The notes beneath the pieces are model-generated. The model was not told where the DNA came from. It made no database searches and worked only from the letters and a program-made list of their open reading frames with translations. A stretch of 64,000 bases of DNA, from the NCBI RefSeq assembly GCF_017876155.1, contig NZ_JAGINP010000006.1, positions 1 through 64,000 of the forward strand, read 5' to 3'. The stretch's first letter is position 1; every line of letters starts with the position of its first letter. Positions 18,544 through 31,268 of the stretch are shown in pieces. The position numbers were made by a program, and so were the translations under genes. Source of the stretch: Azospirillum rugosum. Its GTDB lineage: Bacteria > Pseudomonadota > Alphaproteobacteria > Azospirillales > Azospirillaceae.

Positions 18544-19101
18544 TCAGCCGTTGCGGGGGCCGTGTCCACCCATGCCGTGCCCACCCATGCCATGGTGGTG
18601 CATGCCGCCGCGGTGACCGCCGAAGCCGCCGCCGGCGCGGTTCATGAACTGGTCGGCGATCTTCTGCTGGTCGGGGGTCAGCTGGGCGTAGAGGTCGGTC
18701 GCCGCCGGGCGGACCTGCTGGATCTGGGCCAGGCGGGCCGCCGTCATCGCCTCGATCCGCTCAAGCCGCTGCGGCGCGCTGGCCGGCATCGGCTGGTCCT
18801 TGTACTTGGCGCAGAAGTCCTGCATCGGCTTCTCCGCCCCTTTCGCCGCGTCGGCGAACTTGGTCCAGGCGGCGCGCTGCTGGTCGGTGATGTTCAGCTT
18901 CTTCTCCGCGAAGGCCAGCATGCCGGCGAGCCGGGCGTCCTGGTCCTCGCACATCCGGGAGAACATGCGGCCGTGGTCGCGGCCGGCGCCCGGACCAGCC
19001 CCCGGACCGGCGCCGGGACCCGGCTGCTGCTGGGCGAAGACCGGCACGGCGAGGCCGAGGCCGAGAACCAGAGCGGCGGTGGTCATCATGGCGCGTTTCA
19101 T
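18544..19101 (-). CDS. Spy/CpxP-family periplasmic protein with His/Gly-rich tail
   Basis: A 185-aa exported protein. The signal peptide is residues 1 to about 26 (MKRAMMTT, hydrophobic core, VFA-Q cleavage), followed by a Pro-Gly-Ala linker with repeated GPGA units. The helical core carries two LTxxQ-type motifs: LNITDQQRAAW and LTPDQQK. The C-terminus is a His/Gly-rich tail with HHH and repeated GMGGH units, probably binding metal. Spy/CpxP proteins are periplasmic chaperones or stress sensors. It is divergent from an OmpR/EnvZ-type pair and shares an upstream region with Cpx-like boxes, so it is probably a target or accessory of that system. Confidence 0.85.
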   Translation of the reverse strand: MKRAMMTTAALVLGLGLAVPVFAQQQPGPGAGPGAGPGAGRDHGRMFSRMCEDQDARLAGMLAFAEKKLNITDQQRAAWTKFADAAKGAEKPMQDFCAKYKDQPMPASAPQRLERIEAMTAARLAQIQQVRPAATDLYAQLTPDQQKIADQFMNRAGGGFGGHRGGMHHHGMGGHGMGGHGPRNG

Positions 19102-19211
19102 GGTGGTGCTCCTCGTTTTCGAAAGCTTTTTCGAAAGGCTTTGTGCCTTCCCGATGACGCTCAGACTGCGCCCCCAACGTTGCCCGTTGATGTCCGGCGT
19201 CCGGTCATTTG

Positions 19212-19254
19212 GTAACGCTGTGTAACAGCCCCGCCGGCCGTTACGTGCCGTTAC
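19212..19254. promoter_or_regulatory. Paired CpxR-like boxes in the divergent promoter region
   Basis: GTAAC-N5-GTAAC at 19212-19226 and its mirror image GTTAC-N5-GTTAC at 19240-19254 lie between the Spy-like gene and the response regulator gene. Direct pentamers spaced five bases apart (one per helical turn) are the layout bound by OmpR-family dimers; the E. coli CpxR box is GTAAA-N5-GTAAA. The two inverted sites face the two divergent genes. Confidence 0.6.
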
Positions 19255-19300
19255 ACATTTTTCCTTCACCCCCGCGCCCGCGCGTCGGATCATGCGGGCC

Positions 19301-20029
19301 ATGGACCGCACGCCCCACCTTCTGGTCGTGGACGACGACCGCGAAATCCGCTCGCTGCTGGCGCAGTTCCTGACGCGCCACGGCTTCCGCGTCACCGGCG
19401 CCAAGGATGGTGCCGAGATGATGCGCACGCTCGACACCGCGCGGGTGGATATGATCGTGCTCGACCTCATGATGCCGGGGGAGGACGGGCTCAGCCTGTG
19501 CCGCCGCCTGCGCGCAGCGCCCGAGACGGCGCAGACCCCCGTGATCATGCTGACCGCCATGGGGGAGGAGACCGACCGCATCGTCGGGCTGGAAATGGGC
19601 GCCGACGACTATCTGGCGAAGCCCTTCAGCCCGCGCGAGCTGCTGGCCCGCATCAAGGCGGTTTTGCGCCGCGCCGCCGCCCCGGCCGCCCCGGGCGGGG
19701 AGAGCGGCAAGCTGCTGCGCTTCGAGGACTGGACGCTGGATCTGGCCAAGCGGGAGCTGCGCTCCCCCGACGGGGTGCTGGTCCAGCTGTCGGCCGGCGA
19801 GTACGACCTGCTGGTCGCCTTCGTGGAGCATCCCCAGCGCGTGCTGACCCGCGACCAGCTGCTCGACCTCGCCCGCGGCCGGTCGGCGGTGCCCTTCGAC
19901 CGCTCCATCGACGTGCAGGTCAGCCGTCTGCGCCGCAAGATCGAGCCCGACCCGGCGGAGCCGACCCTGATCAAGACGGTGCGCGGCGGCGGCTATCTCT
20001 TCACGCCACCGGTCGTGGTGGGGTCTTGA
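19301..20029 (+). CDS. OmpR-family response regulator
   Basis: A 242-aa regulator. The receiver domain has acidic residues VVDDD at 9-13, phospho-acceptor Asp in MIVLDLMMPGEDG near residue 54, Thr in MLTAMG and the Lys in AKPFSPRELLARI. The C-terminal winged helix includes LSAGEYDLLVAFVEHP and DVQVSRLRRKIEPDP. It is coupled to the kinase (TGATG at 20027-20031). An alternative ATG at 19292 would add three residues. The Cpx-like boxes 47 bp upstream suggest autoregulation. Confidence 0.93.
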   Translation: MDRTPHLLVVDDDREIRSLLAQFLTRHGFRVTGAKDGAEMMRTLDTARVDMIVLDLMMPGEDGLSLCRRLRAAPETAQTPVIMLTAMGEETDRIVGLEMGADDYLAKPFSPRELLARIKAVLRRAAAPAAPGGESGKLLRFEDWTLDLAKRELRSPDGVLVQLSAGEYDLLVAFVEHPQRVLTRDQLLDLARGRSAVPFDRSIDVQVSRLRRKIEPDPAEPTLIKTVRGGGYLFTPPVVVGS

Positions 20030-21447
20030 TGGAGACCGCGCGGAAAAGCCGCCTGCTCGTCGCGCGCCGCTGGCTGCGGCTGCCCGACAGCATCGCCGCG
20101 CGCATGGCGCTGACGGTCGTGCTGGCCCTGCTGCTGACCCAGGCGGTCAGCGCCCTGGTCTATCTGACCGACCGGCCGGAAGGGCCGCCGGTGCACAGCC
20201 CGCGCGTGCTGGTGCAGCGCGTCACCTCCATCGTCCAGCTGGTCGAAAGCACGCCCGTGCCGGAGCGCACGCGGCTGGTGCGCGCCATCGACGACCCGGT
20301 GCTGCGCGTGGAGTGGGAGCGGGACACCCCCCGCTTCAAGACCGACAGCGTGCGCGAGGGCTTCCCCTTCGACCGGCTGCGCCGGGCCATCCGCAACGGG
20401 CTGGACGACCGCGACCGCCAAGTGGTGATCGAGGTGCGACGCGAACCGCCGATGCCCGGGCCCTTTCCGGCGGAAGACCACCACTGGGGCCGCGACGTGC
20501 GGCTGTCGGTGCGGCTGAACGACGGGTCATGGGTGGTCTTCGCCGGCGGCGACCCGCTGGAGGGGCCGTTCCGCCTGCTGCGCTTCGCGCTGTGGATGGC
20601 CGGCATCGTCGCGGCGATCGCGCTCGTCTCGCTGTGGACGGCGCGGCGGCTGACCGCGCCCATCGCGCGCTTCGCCGTGGCGGCGGAGCGGCTGGGCGTG
20701 GACGGCGAGGCGCCGGCCCTGCCGGAAAGCGGCCCGCGGGAACTGCGTGCCGCCACGCGCGCCTTCAACCGGATGCAGGCGCGGCTCGCCCGCTTCGTCG
20801 CCGACCGCACCCAGATGCTGGCGGCCATGAGCCACGACCTGCGCACCCCGCTGACCCGCCTTCGCCTGCGCGCCGAGCTGGTCGAGGACCCGGAGATGCA
20901 GCGCAAGATGCTGTCCGACCTCGACGAGATGGAGGCGATGATCAACGCCACGCTCGCCTTCGCCCGCGACGACGCCAAGCGCGAGCCGCGCGGCCCCCTC
21001 GACCTCGCCGACCTGCTGCAGAGCCTGTGCGAGGACCGCGTGGACGCCGGGCATCAGGCGGTCTACGAGGGGCCGGCGCACGCAGCACTCGACGGCCGGC
21101 CGGTGGCGCTGCGCCGGGCCTTCGCCAACCTGATGGACAACGCGATCGCCTACGGCGGCGGCTTCACCGTGCGCCTGCGGCCGGAGGACGGGCCCTCGTC
21201 CACGTCCATCGCCACGTCTATCGTCCGCGTGGAGATCGACGACGCCGGCCCCGGCATCCCGGAGGAGGAGTTCGAGAAGGTCTTCGCCCCCTTCTACCGG
21301 CTGGAACGCTCCCGCTCCCGCGACACGGGCGGGGTCGGGCTGGGGCTGGCGACCGCCCGGACGGTCGTGCGCGGCCACGGCGGCGACATCGCGCTGGCCA
21401 ACAGACCGGAGGGGGGACTGCGGGTGACGGTGACCCTGCCGCGGTAG
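20029..21447 (+). CDS. EnvZ/CpxA-type sensor histidine kinase
   Basis: A 472-aa inner-membrane kinase. TM1 is near residues 22-44, a periplasmic sensor region runs to about 180, and TM2 is near 186-206, followed by a HAMP domain (TAPIARFAVAAERLG). The H-box MLAAMSHDLRTPLTRLRLRA is near residue 265; the N-box NLMDNAIAYGG and the G-boxes DDAGPGIPEEE and GGVGLGLATAR follow. It starts at the ATG overlapping the regulator stop. The expected signal is periplasmic or envelope stress, perhaps metal given the adjacent His-rich Spy-like protein; that is inference. Confidence 0.93.
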   Translation: METARKSRLLVARRWLRLPDSIAARMALTVVLALLLTQAVSALVYLTDRPEGPPVHSPRVLVQRVTSIVQLVESTPVPERTRLVRAIDDPVLRVEWERDTPRFKTDSVREGFPFDRLRRAIRNGLDDRDRQVVIEVRREPPMPGPFPAEDHHWGRDVRLSVRLNDGSWVVFAGGDPLEGPFRLLRFALWMAGIVAAIALVSLWTARRLTAPIARFAVAAERLGVDGEAPALPESGPRELRAATRAFNRMQARLARFVADRTQMLAAMSHDLRTPLTRLRLRAELVEDPEMQRKMLSDLDEMEAMINATLAFARDDAKREPRGPLDLADLLQSLCEDRVDAGHQAVYEGPAHAALDGRPVALRRAFANLMDNAIAYGGGFTVRLRPEDGPSSTSIATSIVRVEIDDAGPGIPEEEFEKVFAPFYRLERSRSRDTGGVGLGLATARTVVRGHGGDIALANRPEGGLRVTVTLPR

Positions 21448-21471
21448 GGGGGCGGTGCAGAAGCCCTGGCG

Positions 21472-21798
21472 TTACGAGGCGGTCAGCTTCGAATTGATGT
21501 AGCGGTTCAGGCTGACCTTCGCTTCGGCCGCTTCGATGGTCAGGCGCCGATGCACGTCCGGCGTGGTGCGGACGACGAATTTTCCCGAATACTCCCGGTC
21601 CGCCAGCGGTTGGGGAATGGGCTCGCCGTTCGCGCGCATGTCCTCGACGGTTTCCGCGACGAGATTCCGGATGCCGCGCAAGGCTTCCACCTCGTCCTCG
21701 TCGAGCCAGGACAGGCTCGGGAACTCGGCGCAGGAGGCGACGTATTCGTTGTCCTCCGGGGACCACGTCACGCGGTAGGAATAGTGGCTAGTCGGCAT
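21472..21798 (-). CDS. hicB: HicB-family antitoxin
   Basis: A 108-aa protein. The N-terminal HicB fold appears as YSYRVTWSPEDNEYVASCAEFPSLS, and a C-terminal ribbon-helix-helix-like part reads GKFVVRTTPDVHRRLTIEAAEAKVSLNRYINSKL. It should neutralise the adjacent HicA toxin and repress the pair. It follows hicA with an 11-bp overlap, toxin gene first as usual for hicAB. Confidence 0.85.
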   Translation of the reverse strand: MPTSHYSYRVTWSPEDNEYVASCAEFPSLSWLDEDEVEALRGIRNLVAETVEDMRANGEPIPQPLADREYSGKFVVRTTPDVHRRLTIEAAEAKVSLNRYINSKLTAS

Positions 21799-22060
21799 CG
21801 TCGTCTTCCCGTTGGGACGCCAGCAGCTTGTCGATGGCCTGGACCACCTGCTTGACCTGATAGCCTTTGGCCTTTCCGTCCTTCCCGCGCTGGATGTTCA
21901 CGCGCGGGTCGCCCGGCCATGGCATCCGATAAACCCTGTGGCTCGTCCCCTGCTGCCTCGGCTTGCCGAAGTGGTGGTCACAGAGCTTGGCGACATCGTC
22001 GAACGCGACGTCGTGCGGCACGCTCCGCATGCGTCTGAGAATGTCGTCGATCTTCGCCAT
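21788..22060 (-). CDS. hicA: HicA-like mRNA interferase toxin
   Basis: A 90-aa dsRBD-like protein. The catalytic-His segment is GTSHRVYRMPW near residue 38, followed by VNIQRGKDGKAKGYQVKQVVQAIDKL, the usual HicA C-terminal strand and helix. Longer than the shortest HicA (about 60 aa) but within range. ATG 22060 (MAKIDDIL) is chosen over a start four codons upstream. A short promoter-like region precedes it. Confidence 0.8.
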   Translation of the reverse strand: MAKIDDILRRMRSVPHDVAFDDVAKLCDHHFGKPRQQGTSHRVYRMPWPGDPRVNIQRGKDGKAKGYQVKQVVQAIDKLLASQREDDDAD

Positions 22061-22073
22061 GCTCCGCATCATG

Positions 22074-22097
22074 TGATATCAATAATGATACTGTCAA
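22074..22097 (-). promoter_or_regulatory. Putative hicAB promoter/operator
   Basis: On the minus strand a perfect TTGACA (22097-22092) lies 32 bp before the hicA start, followed by an AT-rich stretch containing the palindrome TGATATCA (22074-22081). The -10 box is not clear. The palindrome is a plausible site for HicB or HicAB autorepression. Confidence 0.4.
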
Positions 22098-22190
22098 GGG
22101 GCGACCCTTGAGCCCCTGTGTCCAATGCACCGCAACATAAGCGACGCACATCCGGTTGTCGGTAAAGACCCCGACCGGAGGGACCGTGCC

Positions 22191-23555
22191 GTGCCCCAAC
22201 TCGACCGAACGCCAGCGCCTGTGGACAGCCGCCCGCATGTGGTGATCGTGGGGGCCGGATTCGGCGGCCTCGCCTGCGCGGGCGCGCTGGGCGGGACCAA
22301 CATCCGGGTCACCGTGATCGACCGGCACAACTACCATCTGTTCGTGCCGCTGCTGTACCAAGTGGCGACCGCCGCGCTCTCCCCAGCCGACATCGCGGAG
22401 CCGATCCGGCGCATCCTCAGCCGGCACCCGAACATCGACGTGCTGATGGGGGAGGTGACCGGCATCGACCGGGCGCAGAAGCGGGTGGTGCTGGCCGACG
22501 GCAGCTTCGTCCCCTACGACCGGCTGGTGCTGGCGACGGGCTCCTCCTACAGCTATTTCGGGCACGACGACTGGGCGGCGATCGCGCCCGGCCTGAAGAC
22601 CATCGAGAACGCCCGCCGCATCCGCGCCCGCCTGCTGATGAGCTTCGAGCAGGCGGAGATGTGCGACGACCCCGAGCGGCAGAAGGCGCTGATGACCTCC
22701 ATCATCGTCGGCGGCGGGCCGACGGGGGTGGAGATGGCGGGCTCCATCGCGGAGCTGGCGCGCCACGCGCTGGCCAAGGACTTCCGCCGCATCGACCCGC
22801 GCGCCGCCAAGGTGCTGCTGGTGGAGGCCGGGCCGCGCATCCTGGCGAGCTTCCCCGACGACCTCGCCAACTACGCCCGCCGCAAGCTGGAGGAACTGGG
22901 CGTGGTGGTGCTGACCGGCCAAGCGGTGGAGGCGATCACGCCGGAGGGGGCGACCGTGGCCGGGCGCTTCATCCCCGCCGGGACCATCGTCTGGGGCGCC
23001 GGCGTGCAGGCGTCCCCGGCCGGAAAATGGTTGGGGGCGGAGACCGACCGGGCCGGGCGCATCCCGGTCAACGCCGACATGTCCGTGCCGGGCGTGCCGG
23101 ACGTCTACGCGCTGGGCGACACGGCGACGCTGGCCGGGGACGACGGCAAGCCGCTGCCCGGCCTCGCCCAGGTCGCCAAGCAGCAGGGCGAGCATCTGGG
23201 CGCGGCGCTGGAGGCCAGCCTGCTGCGCGACCAGCCCATGGAACCCTTCCATTTCCACAACCGCGGCAACACGGCGATCGTCGGGCGCAGCGCCGCGGTC
23301 TTCGACTTCGGCAAACGGCACCTGAAGGGCTGGTTCGCCTGGGTGCTGTGGGCCATCATCCACGTCTACCTGCTGGTCGGCTTCCAGAAGCGCGTGCTGG
23401 TGACCATGCAGTGGCTGTGGCGCTACGCCACCTACCAGCGCGGCGCGCGGCTGATCACGCAGGACAGCCCGACCTCCGCGACCGTGCAGCCGGCAGCATC
23501 CCCGGTCGGGCGAACGGCGCAGCCCTTCAATGAGCCGCGGCGGCGGCAGGGGTAG
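22191..23555 (+). CDS. ndh: Type II NADH:quinone oxidoreductase (NDH-2)
   Basis: A 454-aa non-proton-pumping NADH dehydrogenase. FAD-binding VVIVGAGFGGLACAGAL lies at the N-terminus, with PLLYQVATAALSPADIA, RLVLATGS, NADH-binding SIIVGGGPTGVEMAGSIAEL, YALGDTAT and AQVAKQQGEH following. The C-terminal hydrophobic segment WFAWVLWAIIHVYLLVGF anchors it to the membrane. GTG 22191 is preferred because GGAGG sits about nine bases upstream and the FAD motif then falls at the usual distance; ATG 22125 is an alternative with no evident ribosome site. Confidence 0.92.
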   Translation: MPQLDRTPAPVDSRPHVVIVGAGFGGLACAGALGGTNIRVTVIDRHNYHLFVPLLYQVATAALSPADIAEPIRRILSRHPNIDVLMGEVTGIDRAQKRVVLADGSFVPYDRLVLATGSSYSYFGHDDWAAIAPGLKTIENARRIRARLLMSFEQAEMCDDPERQKALMTSIIVGGGPTGVEMAGSIAELARHALAKDFRRIDPRAAKVLLVEAGPRILASFPDDLANYARRKLEELGVVVLTGQAVEAITPEGATVAGRFIPAGTIVWGAGVQASPAGKWLGAETDRAGRIPVNADMSVPGVPDVYALGDTATLAGDDGKPLPGLAQVAKQQGEHLGAALEASLLRDQPMEPFHFHNRGNTAIVGRSAAVFDFGKRHLKGWFAWVLWAIIHVYLLVGFQKRVLVTMQWLWRYATYQRGARLITQDSPTSATVQPAASPVGRTAQPFNEPRRRQG

Positions 23556-23567
23556 GGGTCGAGTTCC

Positions 23568-23652
23568 GTAGGTTGGGTGGAGCGCAGCGCAACCCAACAG
23601 CCTTCGCATCGCGACGTGTGTTGGGTTTCGGCTGCGCCTCCACCCAACCTAC
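23568..23652. repeat. Intergenic inverted repeat, GTAGGT family, copy 2
   Basis: An 85-bp element with outer arms GTAGGTTGGGTGGAGCGCAG and its inverse, and inner arms CAACCCAACA / TGTTGGGTT. It sits exactly between the convergent ndh and DivL-like kinase genes, 13 bp after the former stop and 3 bp before the latter. The arms differ from copy 1 by compensatory T/C changes (TTGGGT versus TCGGGT). Confidence 0.85.
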
Positions 23653-23655
23653 GAG

Positions 23656-26154
23656 TCACACTGACGGCCGGATCGGCAGGATGCAGCGGAAGCGGGCGCC
23701 GTCGCCCAGCCATTCCTCGACCTCCAGCCGGCCGCCGTGCAGTTCCATCACGTTGCGGACCAGCGACAGGCCGAGCGCCGCGGCACCCCGCGGGTCGGTG
23801 CGGTCGTAGCGGGACGGCAGGGCCGTGGCGTCGGGCGGGGCGGCGCTGCCGATGGTCACCACCAGCGCGGTCGCCGTGCGCTCCCCGGCCAGGATGATGC
23901 GCTTGTCGGTCGGCGGGTGGCGGATGGCGCCGACCACCAGGGTGAAGAGCGCCTGCTTCAGCCGCCGCGCGTCGCCTTCCACCTCCCCCAGCGCGGCCGG
24001 GGCGGAGAGGTCGAGCCGCAGGCCCTCGCGCCGCGCCCATTCGCGGGTCAGCTCGGCCACCGTCGTCAGCAGGTCGGGCACGTCCACCGCGCCGCGGTCC
24101 AGCGTGGTGACGCCGGCGCCCAGGCTGGTCATGTCCACCACGTCGTCGATCAGCGCCAGCAGCCGCTCCCCGGCGTTCAGCACGCCCTTGACGTATTCCA
24201 TCTGGCGCGGGTTCAGCTCCCCGAAATACTGGTTCGCCAGGACCTCGCCGAAGCCGATGATGCCGTTCAGCGGCGTGCGCAGGTGGTGGGAGACGTTGGC
24301 GATGAACTCCGACTTCAGCTGGTCGGCGGCCTCCAGCGCGGCGTTGGAGGCGCGCAGCGCCTGCTCCAGCCGGGCGCTGTCGGTGACGTCGAGGTAGCTG
24401 TTCAGCACCGCCCCGTCGGGTAGCGGCAAGGTGGCGAACTCCACGACCGAGCCGTCGGCACGCTCCAGCCGGCCGGAGCGGACGGCGCGTTCCAGCGTGG
24501 CGCCGATCATCTCGTCCTTCAGGCTGTCCCAGTCGCCGCCGTTCTCCAGGAAGGGGCGCATGCGCTCGAACAGGTCGGAGATGTGCGGCTCGCCGTGCAG
24601 GTCGTCCTCGTGCAGGTCCCAGATGCGGGCGAAGGCGGGGTTGGACAGCTTCAGCCGCCCGTCGCCGCCGAACACCGCGATGCCTTCCGCCAGGTTGTCC
24701 AGCGTCTCCTGCTGCACGGCGATCAGCGTGTTGTAGGAGGACTCCAGCGCCAGCGTGTTGGTCACGTCCTCCATGATCAGCATCAGACCGCCCATGGGGT
24801 GCGGGGCGGCGAGGCTGCGCAGGGTGGTGCCGTCGGGCAGGTGCAGCAGCTCCTCCACCGGCTCCAGCAGGCGGGTGTAGCGGCCGAGCCTTTCCCGCTT
24901 GTAGCTCTGGTAGTCGGCGTATTCCGGCAGACGGCGGCGGGCGCGCAGCTCCTCCAGGATCTCGGCGTGGGTGGGCTGGTTGCGCAGCCAGACCTCCTCC
25001 AGCTCCCACAGGCGGGCGTAGGCCTGGTTGAAGAAGGTCAGCCGCGTGTCCGCCCCGAAGATGGCGATGGCCGCCCCCAGCCGCTCCAGCACCTCGCCAT
25101 GGGCGGCGAGGTGGCGGCCCAGCTCCGCCCGCATCTCCTCCACCGCGGTGAGGTCGAGCGCGTAGCCGACCACCAGCGTGCCCTCGCCGTCCGGGGCGGG
25201 CAGGGGGGCCTCCGTCACCTCCAGCAGACGCCGTTCGGTGCCGACGACCACGGTCACCCGCTCCGACTGGGCGACGCCGCCCGACCGCGCCCGCTCGGCC
25301 AGCGCCCGCCCGGCGGTGGCGGAGGCCAGCTCCGCCTGCGCGGACAGGGCGGTGACGGGGTCGGAGTCCACGGCGCGGGCATAGGCCCGGTTGCACCAGG
25401 CGAGCCCCAGGTCCGCCCGGCGCAGCCACACGGGCACCGGCAGGGCGTCCGCCGCCGCCCGTAATTCGGCCAGCGCCGACTCGGCGCCCACGCGCTCCCG
25501 CGTCAAGTCGTCGCGCTCGGTGCAACGGTCGGTGATGTCCTCCAGCCAGACCACGTCCTGGTGCCCCGCCGGTTCCGCGGCCGGCAGGGCACCGGGCGCG
25601 CCGGAACGGCGGCCGGACAGCAGGATCCGCCGCCCGTTGCGGGCTGTGGCCTCGATCCGGAAGCCCTCCCCCCGGTCCCGCAGCCGGCGCATCGCCTCGG
25701 CGACTCGGGGGGCATCCGTCGCGGCGAAGGCGGCGGCGAGGTCGCCCTCCGGGGCGGTGCCGAGCAGGGCCGCGCAGTCCGGCGCCGCGGCGGACAGGCC
25801 CTGCGCGTTCCAGGCGCACCAGGGGTGCGGGCTGGCGGCCAGCAGCGCCTCCAGCCGGGCGATGTCGGCGGACAGCTTGTCGGCGCGGCGGCGGTTTTCC
25901 TTCGCGTTCCAGAACAACCCGCCGAAGCCGGCGGCCCCGAGCACCCCGGCGAACCCCATGGCGAGCGGCGAGGAGGACGGCCCGGCCGACAAGCCGAGTC
26001 CCACCGCCAGCCCGAGCGCAGCCAGGGCGTATGGTTTGGTAAACGCGTTCACGAGCCAGAGACTAGTCCACGCCCTTCGGCGGGACAAGGCAGGGCGACG
26101 GGTGGTGCCCCTTTCGGAGAGGTGAACCCGTTTCCGGCGATCCGCGCTGGTCAT
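23656..26154 (-). CDS. DivL-like PAS-domain sensor kinase with degenerate catalytic domain
   Basis: An 832-aa protein. A hydrophobic N-terminal anchor spans about residues 34-85, then at least three PAS-like segments (for example RLTFFNQAYARLWELEE and RLKLSNPAFARIWDLHE), then the DHp helix NVSHHLRTPLNGIIGF with a His at residue 623. The acidic residue that normally follows the phospho-His is replaced by His-624. The ATPase domain lacks a clear N-box Asn (QALFTLVVGAIRHPP) and a clear DxGxG, while a GLSLVRNVMELHGG segment remains. The architecture recalls Caulobacter DivL, a pseudokinase-like regulator of CckA. Enzyme activity is doubtful; a signalling role in the cell cycle is inferred from family resemblance. 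Confidence 0.82.
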   Translation of the reverse strand: MTSADRRKRVHLSERGTTRRPALSRRRAWTSLWLVNAFTKPYALAALGLAVGLGLSAGPSSSPLAMGFAGVLGAAGFGGLFWNAKENRRRADKLSADIARLEALLAASPHPWCAWNAQGLSAAAPDCAALLGTAPEGDLAAAFAATDAPRVAEAMRRLRDRGEGFRIEATARNGRRILLSGRRSGAPGALPAAEPAGHQDVVWLEDITDRCTERDDLTRERVGAESALAELRAAADALPVPVWLRRADLGLAWCNRAYARAVDSDPVTALSAQAELASATAGRALAERARSGGVAQSERVTVVVGTERRLLEVTEAPLPAPDGEGTLVVGYALDLTAVEEMRAELGRHLAAHGEVLERLGAAIAIFGADTRLTFFNQAYARLWELEEVWLRNQPTHAEILEELRARRRLPEYADYQSYKRERLGRYTRLLEPVEELLHLPDGTTLRSLAAPHPMGGLMLIMEDVTNTLALESSYNTLIAVQQETLDNLAEGIAVFGGDGRLKLSNPAFARIWDLHEDDLHGEPHISDLFERMRPFLENGGDWDSLKDEMIGATLERAVRSGRLERADGSVVEFATLPLPDGAVLNSYLDVTDSARLEQALRASNAALEAADQLKSEFIANVSHHLRTPLNGIIGFGEVLANQYFGELNPRQMEYVKGVLNAGERLLALIDDVVDMTSLGAGVTTLDRGAVDVPDLLTTVAELTREWARREGLRLDLSAPAALGEVEGDARRLKQALFTLVVGAIRHPPTDKRIILAGERTATALVVTIGSAAPPDATALPSRYDRTDPRGAAALGLSLVRNVMELHGGRLEVEEWLGDGARFRCILPIRPSV

Positions 26155-26317
26155 TCGGAAATCTTAGGTTGGGAATGGCGCAACGATGGTTCAACAGTCG
26201 GGTGCGACGGATGGCGTCCGGCTTCGCGGAAAGCATATCGCGAAAGGATCGGGGTGACCGGCGCGACGATTGACGGCAAGCCGGTGTCTCTGAAGTCGCC
26301 GGGCGGGAGGGGCACCG

Positions 26318-30073
<3,756 letters not shown>

Positions 30074-30221
30074 GTCGGTCACCCCCGTCAGATAGCACGT
30101 TGCGTTGCCGCCGCGCAAATCGGCGCTCCCCGCGGGCCGCCGCCGGGAACAGCGGCGACTTGACCCGCGATGGTTGCCCGCAAGATCCTCGGGTTAGGAA
30201 GTCGTGGGTCGGGGAGGGGCG

Positions 30222-31268
30222 ATGCGGATGGTCCGGAGTCTTGCCGGGATGCTTCTCGGGCTGGCCGTCCTCGGCGCGACGGTTCCCGGCCGGCCGGCGC
30301 GGGCCGACACGCTGACGGCCGTGCAGGAGTCGGGGGTCCTGCGCTGCGGCATCACCTCGCGCGGCAGCGGGCTGTCCATCCTGGACGAATCCGGGCGCTG
30401 GCGCGGCTTCTTCGCCGACATGTGCCGGGCTGTGGCGGCCGCCGTCACCGGCAACGCCGACCGGGTCGAGTTCGTGGAGGCCAACACCGAGAACCGCTTC
30501 TCCATCCTGCGCAACGGCGAGGTGGACGTGGTGATGGAGGGCACCACCTGGACGCTGCAGCGGGACGCCGCCTTCGGGGTGGACTTCCCGACGGTCTACC
30601 TGTTCGACGGGCAGGGCTTCATCGCCCACCGGTCGCTGGGGGTCGCGCATCTGGACGACTTGGCGAAGACCACGGCGTCGGTCTGCGTGATCGAGCAGAC
30701 CACATCCCTGCGCAACCTGGAGGACTGGATGGCCCGCAACGGGGCGCGCCTGACCCTGAAGCGGGTGCGCTCCGACGAGGGGGCGACCTCCGCCTTCTTC
30801 AACCACCATTGCGACCTGTTCAGCAGCGACCGCATGAGCCTGTACGCCCAGCGGCGCCTGATGGCCCCGGACAGCAGCGACTACGTCATCCTGCCGGAAG
30901 CCATCTCCAAGGAGCCGCTGGGCCCCATGGTGCGGACCGGCGAGAAGCGCTGGTTCGACATCGTGCGCTGGGTCTTCCTGGCGACCATCCTGGCGGAGGA
31001 GAAGGGCGTCACCGCCGCCAACGCCGCGGCGGTGAAGGAGGAGACGCTGGACGTGGAGGTGCGCAAGCTGCTGGGCGTGACGCCGGGGCTCGGCTGGGGC
31101 CTCGGCCTCGACGACGGCTGGGGCTGGCGCGTGATCACGCAGGTCGGGAACTACGGCGAGATCTTCGACCGCCACCTCGGCGCCGGCTCCCCCCTCGGCA
31201 TCGAGCGGGGGCTGAATGCGCTGTGGAACAAGGGCGGGCTGATGTTCGCGCCGCCGCTGGGCGGATGA
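30222..31268 (+). CDS. Family 3 amino-acid ABC transporter substrate-binding protein
   Basis: A 348-aa secreted protein resembling AapJ-type general amino acid binding proteins. Signal peptide residues 1 to about 27 end in PARA-D. The mature part opens [16 protein letters not shown], with [14 protein letters not shown] and the paired [19 protein letters not shown] typical of the family. GGGGAGGGG precedes ATG 30222. No permease or ATPase genes are adjacent, so it is an orphan binding protein; its divergent neighbour is a hybrid kinase, so a sensory role is possible. Confidence 0.88.
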   Translation: MRMVRSLAGMLLGLAVLGATVPGRPARADTLTAVQESGVLRCGITSRGSGLSILDESGRWRGFFADMCRAVAAAVTGNADRVEFVEANTENRFSILRNGEVDVVMEGTTWTLQRDAAFGVDFPTVYLFDGQGFIAHRSLGVAHLDDLAKTTASVCVIEQTTSLRNLEDWMARNGARLTLKRVRSDEGATSAFFNHHCDLFSSDRMSLYAQRRLMAPDSSDYVILPEAISKEPLGPMVRTGEKRWFDIVRWVFLATILAEEKGVTAANAAAVKEETLDVEVRKLLGVTPGLGWGLGLDDGWGWRVITQVGNYGEIFDRHLGAGSPLGIERGLNALWNKGGLMFAPPLGG

